64,000 bases of DNA from WHSW01 sp963821025 (GTDB lineage Bacteria; Actinomycetota; Thermoleophilia; Solirubrobacterales; 70-9): the NCBI GenBank assembly GCA_963821025.1, contig CAWGCG010000005.1, positions 610,065 through 674,064 on the forward strand, in the 5' to 3' direction. The notes below the pieces were generated by a model. It did no database searches and was not told where the DNA came from. It saw only the letters and a program-made list of their open reading frames with translations. This document shows positions 1 to 8,049 of the stretch, in pieces (position 1 is the first letter of the stretch; every line of letters starts with the position of its first letter). A program made the translations under genes and the position numbers.

Positions 1-2033
1 GCGTCGTCGCCGAGGACCCCGTAGCGGATCCGCCCCGGCTTCAGGTTGTCGAAGCGGTTCGGGTAGAGCCGGTTGAGGAACTCGCCGGCCTCGGGCCCGC
101 GAACCAGGAGCTTGCCGAGCGTCGAGACGTCGATCAGCCCGGCGTGCTCGTGGACCGCCATCGTCTCGGCCTCGGCGTCGCCGTAGTCATAGGCGCGGCG
201 CCAGTCGCCAGCCCAGAGCACGTTCGCGCCCAGCTCCCGATGGCGCCCGTGGACCGCCGAGCGCTTCGCGGGCTCGAACGGGCGCCCGGCGAGCGCCCCC
301 ATGGGGACCGTCTGCCACGGCGGCCGGGCGGTGGTCAGGCCGACATCGGCAATCCCGGCGCCGGTGTGCTCGGCGGTCTTGCGGATCGTCGCCAGCTGGC
401 ACATCCGGCCCTGGCAGGGGCCCATGGTCACGGTCGTGTAGCGCTTCAAGAGCTCGAGCGAGTCGAAGCCCTCGTCGAGCGCGAAGCTGATGTCGTCGGT
501 GGTCACGTCCTCGCACAGGCAGGCGAAGCACTTGCCATGACCGCGGGCCGAGTGCGCGGCTGCCGGCGGCGTCGCGGTCGGCTGCGGCTGGCGCGCACGG
601 CTGAGCTCGGTCGCCTGCTCGCCGAGGCGCTCGCGATCGGGCTCGCTGCCGAAGCCAAGCGCGAGCGCCGCCTCGGCGCCGGCGACGGCGCCGGAGAGCT
701 CGGCCACCTCGTGCCCGCCGTCGCCGGCGACCGCTCCGGCGGCGTAGATCCCGGGAGGCGCCTGCTCGGGGACGAAAGCGCCCGCAGAATCGCTCCAGCG
801 CGACTTCGCCCCGGCCTGCAGGAGCAACGAGGTCGCCGGCACGCTGCCGCCGGAGACGGCGATCAGGTCGCAATCGATGCCCCGCTCGGTGTCGCCGATC
901 GGGTCGCCGGCGTGATCGAGGGTCGCGACCACGGCGGCGCGCACTCGGCGGCGACCGTCGGCGCGGACCAGGGCCGAGCCCGGCAGGAGCATGATCCCGG
1001 CGCGCTCGAGCCGCGCGACCAGCGCCTCGGCGGCGCCGCTGGGTCGGGCATCGACGACCGCGGCGACCTCGACGCCGGCCTCGGCCAGCGCCAGCGCCGA
1101 CTCGAGCCCGCGGTCGCCGATCGTCGCGACCACCGCTCGCTTGCCCGGCCGCACGCGATAAAGCGCTGCCAGCCGCTCGGCGCCCGAGCAGAGCATCACC
1201 CCGGGCAGGTCGTTGCCCTCGAACATCAGCGGCTGCTCGATCGAGCCGGTGGCGGCGATGTAGCCGCCGGCGCGAACCTGATGCAGGGTGTCGCCCTGCC
1301 AGATCGGGACGATGCCGTCGAAGAAACCGAGCGCCGATGCCGGCGCCAGCACCTCGATCCCGGCCTCGCGCACCCGCTCGCCTAACGCGCGCACGTCGAG
1401 GGCATCGTCGCTCGCGAGCCGCGAGCCGCCGAGCTCGGGGCCGTCGTCGGCCAGGACCACATCGGCGCCGAGCTCGGCCGCGCGCAGGGCGGCCGAGATC
1501 CCGGCGACACCTCCGCCGACGACGAGCACGTCGGCGTGGCGGCGCCGATACTCGGTTCGCCATTGGCGTTCGGGCTGGCGCCGGGCCAGCTTGCCGAGGC
1601 CGGCGGCGTGGCGCAGCACCCGCTCATAGAGCGGCCACAGCCGCCGCGGGCGGATGAAGGTCTTGTAATAGAAGCCCGGCGGAGTCAGCCGGCTGCCGAA
1701 CAGGTCGGTGGCCCGCATCAGGTCGAAGCGAAGCGACGGGCTCGCATTCATGTGCTTGACCTCGATCCCCTCGCGCACCGGCTCGGTGCATGCGCGGACA
1801 CCGGGCCAGCCGTCGACCTCGACCATGCAGTTGGGGCACTGACCGGCGCAGCAGAGCAGGCCCCGCGGCCGGTGGTACTTGAAGCTGCTCGAGAGCACCC
1901 GAGTGCCGGCCGCATGCAGCGCCGAGCCGATCGTGTCGCCGGCGAACGCCTCGACCGGCTCGCCGTCGAAGCTGAACGACAGCGGGCGCCCTCGATCGAT
2001 CCGCTCGCCGTCGCTGGGGTCGAGCCGGCTCAT
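1..2033 (-). CDS. mgdC: Sarcosine oxidase alpha-like / N-methylglutamate dehydrogenase subunit MgdC (partial)
   Basis: Large subunit of a heterotetrameric sarcosine-oxidase-type dehydrogenase; the 3' end lies outside the window, 677 codons are visible. Domains in order: an N-terminal 2Fe-2S-like module with the cysteine string CCAGQCPNCMVEVDG (about residues 50-65), an NAD/FAD Rossmann fold (VLVVGGGVAGISAAL), a BFD-like cysteine region (CFACLCEDVTTDD), and the beginning of the folate-binding GcvT domain (HEHAGLIDVSTLGKLLVRG). The ATG start overlaps the stop of the delta subunit (ATGA), so the two are translationally coupled. Family knowledge: alpha subunits of sarcosine oxidase and of N-methylglutamate dehydrogenase look alike. 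The divergent gmaS-mgsABC genes make the N-methylglutamate substrate more likely, but sarcosine cannot be excluded from sequence alone. Confidence 0.88.
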   Translation of the reverse strand, partial: MSRLDPSDGERIDRGRPLSFSFDGEPVEAFAGDTIGSALHAAGTRVLSSSFKYHRPRGLLCCAGQCPNCMVEVDGWPGVRACTEPVREGIEVKHMNASPSLRFDLMRATDLFGSRLTPPGFYYKTFIRPRRLWPLYERVLRHAAGLGKLARRQPERQWRTEYRRRHADVLVVGGGVAGISAALRAAELGADVVLADDGPELGGSRLASDDALDVRALGERVREAGIEVLAPASALGFFDGIVPIWQGDTLHQVRAGGYIAATGSIEQPLMFEGNDLPGVMLCSGAERLAALYRVRPGKRAVVATIGDRGLESALALAEAGVEVAAVVDARPSGAAEALVARLERAGIMLLPGSALVRADGRRRVRAAVVATLDHAGDPIGDTERGIDCDLIAVSGGSVPATSLLLQAGAKSRWSDSAGAFVPEQAPPGIYAAGAVAGDGGHEVAELSGAVAGAEAALALGFGSEPDRERLGEQATELSRARQPQPTATPPAAAHSARGHGKCFACLCEDVTTDDISFALDEGFDSLELLKRYTTVTMGPCQGRMCQLATIRKTAEHTGAGIADVGLTTARPPWQTVPMGALAGRPFEPAKRSAVHGRHRELGANVLWAGDWRRAYDYGDAEAETMAVHEHAGLIDVSTLGKLLVRGPEAGEFLNRLYPNRFDNLKPGRIRYGVLGDD

Positions 2034-2284
2034 CGGGGCGGCAGGCCGACCCACTCGACCCGGTTGGTGGTCGTGTCGCGCTCGGCCAAGAACCATTCGC
2101 GACAGCCCGAGCGGTGATACCACCACTCGCGCTGGAGCCCGGCGCGGTTGCGGCGGAAGTAGTTATAGGAGTTGAGCTCGCGCTCGCTCGGCTTGCTCGT
2201 CGGCCGGGGCACGACCTCGCCGCCGTAGGCGAAGTCGGTGACCTCGCGCTCGCCGCAGTTGGGACAGGTGAGCAGAAACGACAT
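2030..2284 (-). CDS. mgdB: Sarcosine oxidase delta-like / N-methylglutamate dehydrogenase subunit MgdB
   Basis: Small delta subunit of the sarcosine-oxidase-type complex, 84 aa, the usual length for the family. It has the family's zinc-binding pattern: CPNCGER at residues 7-13 and the paired HRSGCREWF at 57-65, plus the conserved NYFRRNRAGLQREWWYH core. It is the first gene of a leftward operon and overlaps the alpha subunit by 4 nt. In most soxBDAG or mgdABCD operons the beta (SoxB/MgdA) gene precedes delta; here the space upstream is instead the divergent promoter region of gmaS, so the beta subunit must be encoded elsewhere. A probable promoter lies about 32 nt upstream. Confidence 0.9.
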   Translation of the reverse strand: MSFLLTCPNCGEREVTDFAYGGEVVPRPTSKPSERELNSYNYFRRNRAGLQREWWYHRSGCREWFLAERDTTTNRVEWVGLPPR

Positions 2285-2315
2285 TGGCTTGAGCCGGGAC
2301 AGCGGCCTCGCGGAC

Positions 2316-2344
2316 AGAGTAGACAAATTGGTACACAGACGCAA
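2316..2344 (-). promoter_or_regulatory. Probable promoter of the leftward mgdB-mgdC operon
   Basis: On the minus strand TTGCGT (2344-2339) and TACTCT (2321-2316) are separated by 17 bp, a good sigma-70-type match, ending about 32 nt upstream of the mgdB ATG. The rest of the 159-bp divergent region (2285-2443) is AT-richer than its surroundings and holds the imperfect inverted repeat GATATGTGAGATATATC just before gmaS, a candidate operator. No clear promoter for gmaS could be fixed. Confidence 0.5.
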
Positions 2345-2443
2345 AGAGCCGCGGGAGATGTGTGGCCTCCCCACATACCGGCGCCACCAAAGCTGGCGAC
2401 GGCGCCATTGTGGAGGCCCGCGATATGTGAGATATATCCAGGC

Positions 2444-3808
2444 ATGACGCCAGCCCGAACCGCAGAGGACGTCCGTCGCGCGATCGACGAGGACGGGATC
2501 GAGTTCCTGTTCGCACAGTTCGTCGACATGCACGCGAAGCCGAGCGCGAAGCTGGTCCCGGCCCAGCAGCTCGAGAACCTGCTCACCGACGGTGCGGGCT
2601 TCGCCGGGTTCGCCGCGGGCGACATCGGCCAGACCCCCGCGAACCCCGACCTGATCGCGATGCCCGACGTCGCCAGCTTCACCCAGCTTCCCTGGAAGCC
2701 GGAGATCGGTTGGTTCGCCTGCGACGCCACGGTCGAGGGCGAGGCCTGGCCGTACTGCCCGCGGACGATCCTCCGCCGCCAGCTCGAGCGCGCCAGCGAC
2801 GCGGGGTTCGAGCTCAAAATCGGCTGCGAGCTCGAGTACTTCCTCATCCGGCGTACCGAGGACGGTGGCATCGAAGTCGCCGATCCGCTCGACACGCTCG
2901 AGCAGCCCTGCTACGACATCCGCGCGCTGACGCGCTCGTTCGACTTCGTCGCCGAGATCACCCGCCACGTCAACTCGCTCGGCTGGGAGATGTACGCGAC
3001 CGACCACGAGGACGCCAACGGCCAGTTCGAGCAGAACTTCGCCTACGCCAACGCCCTCACCACCTGCGACCGGGCGGTCTTCTACCGCTACATGGTCGAG
3101 GCGCTCGCCCAGGAGCGCGGACTGATCGCGACCTTCATGCCGAAGCCGTTCGCCCACCTGACCGGCAGCGGCGCCCACTTCCACATGAGCCTTTGGGACG
3201 GCGAGACGAACCTGTTCATGCGCGATCCCGGCGACGATCCCCGGGGCCTCGGCCTCAGCGACCTCGCCTACCAGTTCATCGCCGGGCTGAAGGCGCACGC
3301 CAAGGCCTACATCGCGCTGACCGCGCCGACCGTCTCCTCCTACAAGCGGCTGGTGATCGGCGCCCCGACCAGCGGCGCCACCTGGGCGCCCGCCTACATC
3401 ACCTACGGCTACAACAACCGGACGATGATGCTGCGGATCCCGGAGGCGGGGCGGATCGAGGACCGCACCGTCGACGGATCGTGCAACCCCTACCTGGCGG
3501 CGACGGCGATCCTCGCCGCCGGCCTCGACGGGATCGAACGCGAGCTCGATCCCGGTGATCCGACCGCGGCGAACATGTATGAGACCGACGAGGCCGAGCG
3601 CGAGAAGATGGGGATCGAGACCCTGCCCGCCAACCTGCTCGACGCGACCCGTGAGCTCGAAGGCTGCGAGGTGCTGCGCAAGGCCCTCGGGTCGGTCGGC
3701 GACGAGGACTACGTCGACTACTTCATCCGCTGCAAGCGGCGCGAGTGGCAGAGCGCGCACGAGCAGATCACACAGTGGGAGCTCGACCGCTACCTGCAGC
3801 TCTATTGA
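2444..3808 (+). CDS. gmaS: Gamma-glutamylmethylamide synthetase / GlnT (type III glutamine synthetase-like)
   Basis: ATP-dependent ligase of the glutamine synthetase superfamily, 454 aa. The N-terminal beta-grasp part (residues about 1-110) is followed by the catalytic domain with GCELEYFLI, the GSGAHFHMSLW motif and the C-terminal NRTMMLRIPEAGRIEDRT segment that shapes the active site. GlnT/GmaS proteins join glutamate to ammonia or methylamine. Its position directly in front of three N-methylglutamate-synthase-like genes argues for methylamine as substrate, giving gamma-glutamylmethylamide. The ATG at 2444 is chosen because the conserved sequence begins right after it and reading further upstream runs into the divergent promoter region. 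It is 12 nt upstream of mgsA, so the genes form one operon. A plain glutamine synthetase role is the main alternative. Confidence 0.88.
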   Translation: MTPARTAEDVRRAIDEDGIEFLFAQFVDMHAKPSAKLVPAQQLENLLTDGAGFAGFAAGDIGQTPANPDLIAMPDVASFTQLPWKPEIGWFACDATVEGEAWPYCPRTILRRQLERASDAGFELKIGCELEYFLIRRTEDGGIEVADPLDTLEQPCYDIRALTRSFDFVAEITRHVNSLGWEMYATDHEDANGQFEQNFAYANALTTCDRAVFYRYMVEALAQERGLIATFMPKPFAHLTGSGAHFHMSLWDGETNLFMRDPGDDPRGLGLSDLAYQFIAGLKAHAKAYIALTAPTVSSYKRLVIGAPTSGATWAPAYITYGYNNRTMMLRIPEAGRIEDRTVDGSCNPYLAATAILAAGLDGIERELDPGDPTAANMYETDEAEREKMGIETLPANLLDATRELEGCEVLRKALGSVGDEDYVDYFIRCKRREWQSAHEQITQWELDRYLQLY

Positions 3809-3820
3809 GGTGACCCTTCG

Positions 3821-4726
3821 ATGTGCGGAATCGCAGGTCTGTTCAGCAAGTCAAGCTCGATCGAGGAGCGACTCGGCGCTCACCTGAGCGCGATGCTCTC
3901 CGAGCTCTCGGACCGCGGTCCCGACAGCGCCGGGGTGGCCCTCTATCGGGACCCGGCGCCCGCGGGCTCGGTCAAGGTGTCGCTGTTCTCGCCGCAGCTG
4001 CCGCGGTGGGAGGAGATCGCCCGCGAGCTCGCCGCCGCCTTCGGCGAGGCTGGCGGGCCGGAGGTTCGCGCCTCACATGCGCTGTTCGTGGTCGGCGGCG
4101 GCGCCGGCGAGGTCGAGCGTTGGCTCGCCGAGCAGCACCCCGAGCTGCGGGTGATGAGCGTCGGTGAGCGGATCGAAATCTACAAGGAGGCGGTCGACCC
4201 GCGCGAGTTCGTCGCCCGATTCCGGATCGACGAGTTGGAGGCAACGCACGCGCTCGGGCACACGAGGATGGCGACCGAGAGCCGCGTCACCACGGCGCAC
4301 TCGCACCCGTTCTCGACCGGACTCGATCTCTGTCTGGTCCACAATGGCTCGCTCTCCAACCACAACCGGCTCCGCGCCGAGCTTCGCCGCCACGGGATTC
4401 GATTTCAGACCGATAACGACACCGAGGTCGCTGCCGGCTATCTGACCTGGCGCCTGTCCGAGGGCGACACCCTCGAGCGGGCGCTGCGCCGCTGCCTCAC
4501 GGACCTCGACGGCTTCTACACCTTCGCCGTCGGCACCGCCGACGGGTTCGCGGTCCTGCGCGATCCGATCGCCTGCAAGCCGGCGGTCCTCGCCGAAACC
4601 GACGACTGGGTGGCGATGGCCTCCGAGTACCGCGCGATCGCGACCCTGCCGGGGGCCGAGGACGCCGAGCTCTGGGAGCCCGAGCCCGGGCGCGTCTACT
4701 TCTGGGAGCGAGCGAAGGTCGCGTGA
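3821..4726 (+). CDS. mgsA: N-methylglutamate synthase subunit A (class II glutamine amidotransferase-like, GlxB type)
   Basis: 301 aa protein beginning MCGIAGLF, so that Cys2 becomes the N-terminal nucleophile of a class II (Ntn-type) glutamine amidotransferase. Further support: SDRGPDSAGVALY near residue 32 and HTRMATESRVTTAHSHPF with VHNGSLSNH near 145-180, the canonical glutaminase loops. In N-methylglutamate synthase this subunit would hydrolyse gamma-glutamylmethylamide and channel methylamine to the synthase subunit. A good ribosome-binding site (GAGGTGA) lies 7 nt before the ATG. The stop overlaps the GTG of mgsB (GTGA). Homologous to the N-terminal domain of glutamate synthase GltB, but here a separate gene. 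Confidence 0.9.
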   Translation: MCGIAGLFSKSSSIEERLGAHLSAMLSELSDRGPDSAGVALYRDPAPAGSVKVSLFSPQLPRWEEIARELAAAFGEAGGPEVRASHALFVVGGGAGEVERWLAEQHPELRVMSVGERIEIYKEAVDPREFVARFRIDELEATHALGHTRMATESRVTTAHSHPFSTGLDLCLVHNGSLSNHNRLRAELRRHGIRFQTDNDTEVAAGYLTWRLSEGDTLERALRRCLTDLDGFYTFAVGTADGFAVLRDPIACKPAVLAETDDWVAMASEYRAIATLPGAEDAELWEPEPGRVYFWERAKVA

Positions 4727-5424
4727 GCGCTACCGGACTCGCGGTGGAGTCAGTCGATCTCGAGAGCTCGAGCGTGCGCGATCTCAACCGGCGCCTGCAC
4801 GCGGTCGGCCCCGAGATGCCCTTGCGCTGGCGCGTGAGCCACCCGAACGGCGCCCACTCGCTCGCGGTCGGCCTCGACGCCGAGGTCGAGGTCGAGATCG
4901 ATGGCCACGTGGGCTACTACTGCGCCGGGATGAACAAGCTCGCCACCGTGCGGGTGCGGGGCAACGCCGGCCCCGGCGTGGCCGAGAACATGATGTCGGG
5001 GCAGGTGATCGTCGACGGGGACGCGAGCCAGTACGCCGGGGCGACGGGGCGCGGTGGGACGCTGGTGATCAGGGGCGGCGCCTCGGCCCGCTGCGGGATC
5101 TCGATGAAGGGAGTGGACATCGTCGTCTGTGGCTCGATCGGCCACGCCGGCGCCTTCCTCGCTCAGCGGGGCGCGCTGGTCGTCTGCGGTGACGCCGGCG
5201 GCGGGCTGGGTGACTCGATCTACGAGGCGCGCCTCTATGTCCGCGGCGAGGTCGCGAGCCTCGGCGCCGACTGCATCGAAAAGGAGGTTGGCGACGAGCA
5301 CCGGTCCGAGCTCGGCGCGCTGCTGCGCCTGGCGGGGGTCGACGCGGACGTCGGCGAGTTTCGCCGCTACGGCTCGGCGCGTCGCCTGTACACGTTCGAA
5401 ATCGACAACGCGGGCGAGTACTGA
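4723..5424 (+). CDS. mgsB: N-methylglutamate synthase subunit B (GXGXG beta-helix protein, GlxC type)
   Basis: 233 aa protein corresponding to the C-terminal GXGXG beta-helix domain of glutamate synthase. From about residue 85 it shows the regular Gly-rich coils (GNAGPGVAENMMSGQV, DASQYAGATGRGGTL, GISMKGVDIVVCGSIGHAG, GDAGGGLGDSIYEARL). The GTG start overlaps the mgsA stop by 4 nt. In glutamate synthase this domain is structural and packs against the FMN domain; in the split N-methylglutamate synthase it would do the same between MgsA and MgsC. The N-terminal 60 residues are less conserved. Confidence 0.9.
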   Translation: MSATGLAVESVDLESSSVRDLNRRLHAVGPEMPLRWRVSHPNGAHSLAVGLDAEVEVEIDGHVGYYCAGMNKLATVRVRGNAGPGVAENMMSGQVIVDGDASQYAGATGRGGTLVIRGGASARCGISMKGVDIVVCGSIGHAGAFLAQRGALVVCGDAGGGLGDSIYEARLYVRGEVASLGADCIEKEVGDEHRSELGALLRLAGVDADVGEFRRYGSARRLYTFEIDNAGEY

Positions 5425-5437
5425 TGCGAGCTCGACG

Positions 5438-6841
5438 ATGACCGAGTTCGACGCGCTCGGCAAACGCGAGGGAGTCGCGCCCCGCGGCTCCGGCCGCTGG
5501 CGGCCCGGGCTGCGGGAGTCGGCGATCTTCGACCGCAACGCGATCCACGAGATCCACCGGATGGCCCGCGAGGGGATCTACGACATCCGTGGCTTCGGCG
5601 CCAAGCGCCGCGTGCCCCACTTCGACGACCTGCTCCTCCTCGGCGCCAGCGTCTCGCGCTATCCGCTCGAGGGTTATCGCGAGCGCTGCGCCACCGACGT
5701 CACCCTGGGCACCAGGTTCGCGAGTGAGCCGGTACGGCTCGAGATCCCGATCACGATCGCCGGGATGAGCTTCGGCGCGCTCTCGGCCCCGGCGAAGGAG
5801 GCGCTCGGCCGGGGCGCGAGCGCGGTCGGGACCTCCACCACGACCGGCGACGGCGGGATGCTGCCGGAGGAGCGCCGGCACTCCGACAAGCTCGTCTACC
5901 AGCTGCTGCCCTCGCGCTACGGGATGAACCCCGATGACCTGCGCCGGGCGGATGCGATCGAGGTCGTCGTCGGGCAGGGGGCGAAGCCGGGAGGCGGCGG
6001 GATGCTGCTCGGCCAGAAGATCTCCGACCGCGTCGCCGAGATGCGCGACCTGCCGACCGGCGTCGACCAGCGCAGCCCCTGCCGCCATCCCGACTGGACC
6101 GGGCCCGACGACCTCGAGATCAAGCTCGGGGAGCTGCGCGAGATCACCGACTGGCGCAAGCCGATCTACGTCAAGATCGGCGCCACCCGGACCTACTTCG
6201 ACGTCGCTCTCGCCGTCAAGGCGGGCGCGGACGTGATCGTCCTCGACGGCATGGAGGGGGGCACCGCGGCGACCCAGGAGGTGTTCATCGAGCACGTCGG
6301 GATCCCGATCCTGGCCGCGATTCCGGAGGCCGTGCGCTCGCTTCAGGACCTCGGCATGCACCGCGAGGTGCAGCTGATCGTCTCCGGAGGGATCCGCTCC
6401 GGCGCCGACGTCGCCAAGGCACTCGCGCTGGGCGCCGACGCGGTCTCGATCGGGGTCGCGGCGGTGATCGCGCTCGGCGACAACTCGCCCGAGTACGAGC
6501 GAGAGTACGAGGAGATCGGCAGCGCTGCCGGCTACTACGACGACTGGCAGGAGGGCCGCGACCCGGTCGGGATCTCGACCCAGGACGACGAGCTCGCGAG
6601 CCGCTTCGATCCCGAGCTCGGCGGGCGACGGCTGGCGAACTACCTGCGAGCGCTGGTGCTCGAGACCCAGACGCTGGCCCGCGCCTGCGGCAAGTCGCAC
6701 GTGCACAACCTCGAGCCCGAGGACCTGGTCGCGCTCACGGTCGAGGCGGCGGCGATGTCCAGGTTGCCGCTCGCCGGAACCGACTGGGTCCCCGGCCGAA
6801 ACACTGCCGTCGACGAACCCGCCAACCCCCAAGGAGGCTGA
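5438..6841 (+). CDS. mgsC: N-methylglutamate synthase subunit C (FMN-binding glutamate synthase domain, GlxD type)
   Basis: 467 aa protein equivalent to the FMN-binding TIM-barrel domain of glutamate synthase. Recognisable stretches: MSFGALSAPAKEALGRGA, GQGAKPGGGGMLLGQKI, KPIYVKIGAT, AGADVIVLDGMEGGTAA and VSGGIRSGADVAKALALGADAVSIG. Joined with MgsA and MgsB it would form N-methylglutamate from 2-oxoglutarate and methylamine. The ATG at 5438 is used because an earlier ATG at 5424 hits a stop after five codons. Odd point: where glutamate synthases carry the three cysteines of a 3Fe-4S cluster, this protein reads YYDDWQEGRDPVGISTQ with no cysteine, so the cluster is probably absent. The gene ends with a strong AAGGAGG serving the next gene. 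Confidence 0.88.
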   Translation: MTEFDALGKREGVAPRGSGRWRPGLRESAIFDRNAIHEIHRMAREGIYDIRGFGAKRRVPHFDDLLLLGASVSRYPLEGYRERCATDVTLGTRFASEPVRLEIPITIAGMSFGALSAPAKEALGRGASAVGTSTTTGDGGMLPEERRHSDKLVYQLLPSRYGMNPDDLRRADAIEVVVGQGAKPGGGGMLLGQKISDRVAEMRDLPTGVDQRSPCRHPDWTGPDDLEIKLGELREITDWRKPIYVKIGATRTYFDVALAVKAGADVIVLDGMEGGTAATQEVFIEHVGIPILAAIPEAVRSLQDLGMHREVQLIVSGGIRSGADVAKALALGADAVSIGVAAVIALGDNSPEYEREYEEIGSAAGYYDDWQEGRDPVGISTQDDELASRFDPELGGRRLANYLRALVLETQTLARACGKSHVHNLEPEDLVALTVEAAAMSRLPLAGTDWVPGRNTAVDEPANPQGG

Positions 6842-6842
6842 A

Positions 6843-8039
6843 ATGGCGACGATCCTCTGTGTCCTTTACGACGACCCGGTCGACGGCTACCCGCCCGCTT
6901 ACCCGCGCGAGCGGGTGCCCGAGATCGAGCGCTATCCCGACGGCCAGGCGACCCCGACCCCGGAGGCGATCGCCTTTCAGCCGGGCGAGCTTTTGGGCTG
7001 TGTCTCGGGCGAGCTCGGGCTGCGCGAGCTTTGCCAACAGGCCGGCCACGAGCTGATCGTGACCGCCGACAAGGACGGCCCCGAGTCGGAGTTCGAGCGC
7101 CGCTTGCCGGAGGCCGAGGTGGTCATCTCCCAGCCCTTTTGGCCCGCTTATCTGACCGCCGAGCGGATCGCCAAGGCGCCGCAGCTAAAGCTCGCGATCA
7201 CCGCCGGGATCGGCTCAGATCACGTCGACTTGGACGCCGCGGTCGAGGCCGGGATCACGGTCGCCGAGGTCACCTACTCGAACTCGATCTCGGTCTCTGA
7301 GCACGTGGTGATGATGATCTTGGCCCTGGTTCGCAACTACATCCCCTCCTATCAGCAGGTGATCGCCGGCGGCTGGAACATCGCCGATTGCGCCGAGCGC
7401 TCCTATGACCTCGAGGGGATGCAGGTCGGCACCGTCGCCGCGGGGCGGATCGGGACCGCGGTCATGCGCCGGCTAAAGCCGTTTGAGGTCGGCCTTCACT
7501 ACACCGACCGCCACCGGCTCGCGGATGAGCTCGAGGCTGAGCTCGGCGCCAGCTTTCACGAGTCGGCCGCGGCGATGGTGCCCGAGCTCGACGTGGTCAC
7601 GATCAACGCCCCGCTTCATCCCGAGACCGAGCACTTGTTCGATGATGAGATGTTCGCGCGGATGAAGCGCGGCGCCTATCTGGTCAACACCGCGCGCGGC
7701 AAGATCTGTGATCGCGACGCCGTCGTCAGGGCGCTCGAGTCGGGCCAGCTGGCCGGCTATGCGGGCGATGTCTGGTATCCCCAGCCGGCACCCAAGGACC
7801 ACCCCTGGCGGACGATGCCCCACCACGGGATGACCCCGCACGTCTCGGGCACCAGCCTCTCGGCCCAGGCGCGCTATGCCGCCGGCACCCGGGAGATCTT
7901 GGAGTCCTACTTTGCCCAGCGCCCGATCCGCGAGGAGTATCTGATCGTCGAGGGCGGGGCGCTGGCCGGGGCCGGCGCTCACTCCTACAGCGTCGGCGCC
8001 GGCGAGGGCGGCGGGGTCGAGGAGGCGCCGGAGGGGTAG
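6843..8039 (+). CDS. fdh: NAD-dependent formate dehydrogenase (D-2-hydroxyacid dehydrogenase family)
   Basis: 398 aa, close in length and sequence to the metal-free formate dehydrogenases of methylotrophs. The opening ILCVLYDDPVDGYPP, the SGELGLR and DKDGPESEFER stretches, the substrate-site AGIGSDHVDL, the NAD-binding GTVAAGRIGTAV, the TDRH that sets NAD over NADP, and catalytic DHPWRTMPHHGMTPHVSG are all present. Reaction: formate + NAD+ to CO2 + NADH in the cytoplasm. The ATG is 5 nt after AAGGAGG at the end of mgsC, so it belongs to the mgs operon and would finish oxidation of the methyl carbon. Codon choice differs somewhat from the neighbours (more TTT, TAT, TTG, CTA), hinting at a different history. 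It needs no molybdenum, so the Mo-cofactor genes that follow are not obviously for this enzyme. Confidence 0.96.
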   Translation: MATILCVLYDDPVDGYPPAYPRERVPEIERYPDGQATPTPEAIAFQPGELLGCVSGELGLRELCQQAGHELIVTADKDGPESEFERRLPEAEVVISQPFWPAYLTAERIAKAPQLKLAITAGIGSDHVDLDAAVEAGITVAEVTYSNSISVSEHVVMMILALVRNYIPSYQQVIAGGWNIADCAERSYDLEGMQVGTVAAGRIGTAVMRRLKPFEVGLHYTDRHRLADELEAELGASFHESAAAMVPELDVVTINAPLHPETEHLFDDEMFARMKRGAYLVNTARGKICDRDAVVRALESGQLAGYAGDVWYPQPAPKDHPWRTMPHHGMTPHVSGTSLSAQARYAAGTREILESYFAQRPIREEYLIVEGGALAGAGAHSYSVGAGEGGGVEEAPEG

Positions 8040-8049
8040 GGAGCCGGGT

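Noticed and set aside
2030..3760. 576-residue open frame antisense to gmaS
   Set aside because: Shadow of the high-GC coding strand: composition is Asp/Arg/Gly/Leu filler without domains. Only its last 84 codons, mgdB, are real.
5069..6832. Long open frame antisense to mgsC
   Set aside because: Typical mirror frame in GC-rich genes; the plus strand has the clear FMN-domain protein.
7473..8039. A second dehydrogenase-like reading at the fdh 3' end
   Set aside because: No motifs; explained by fdh itself.
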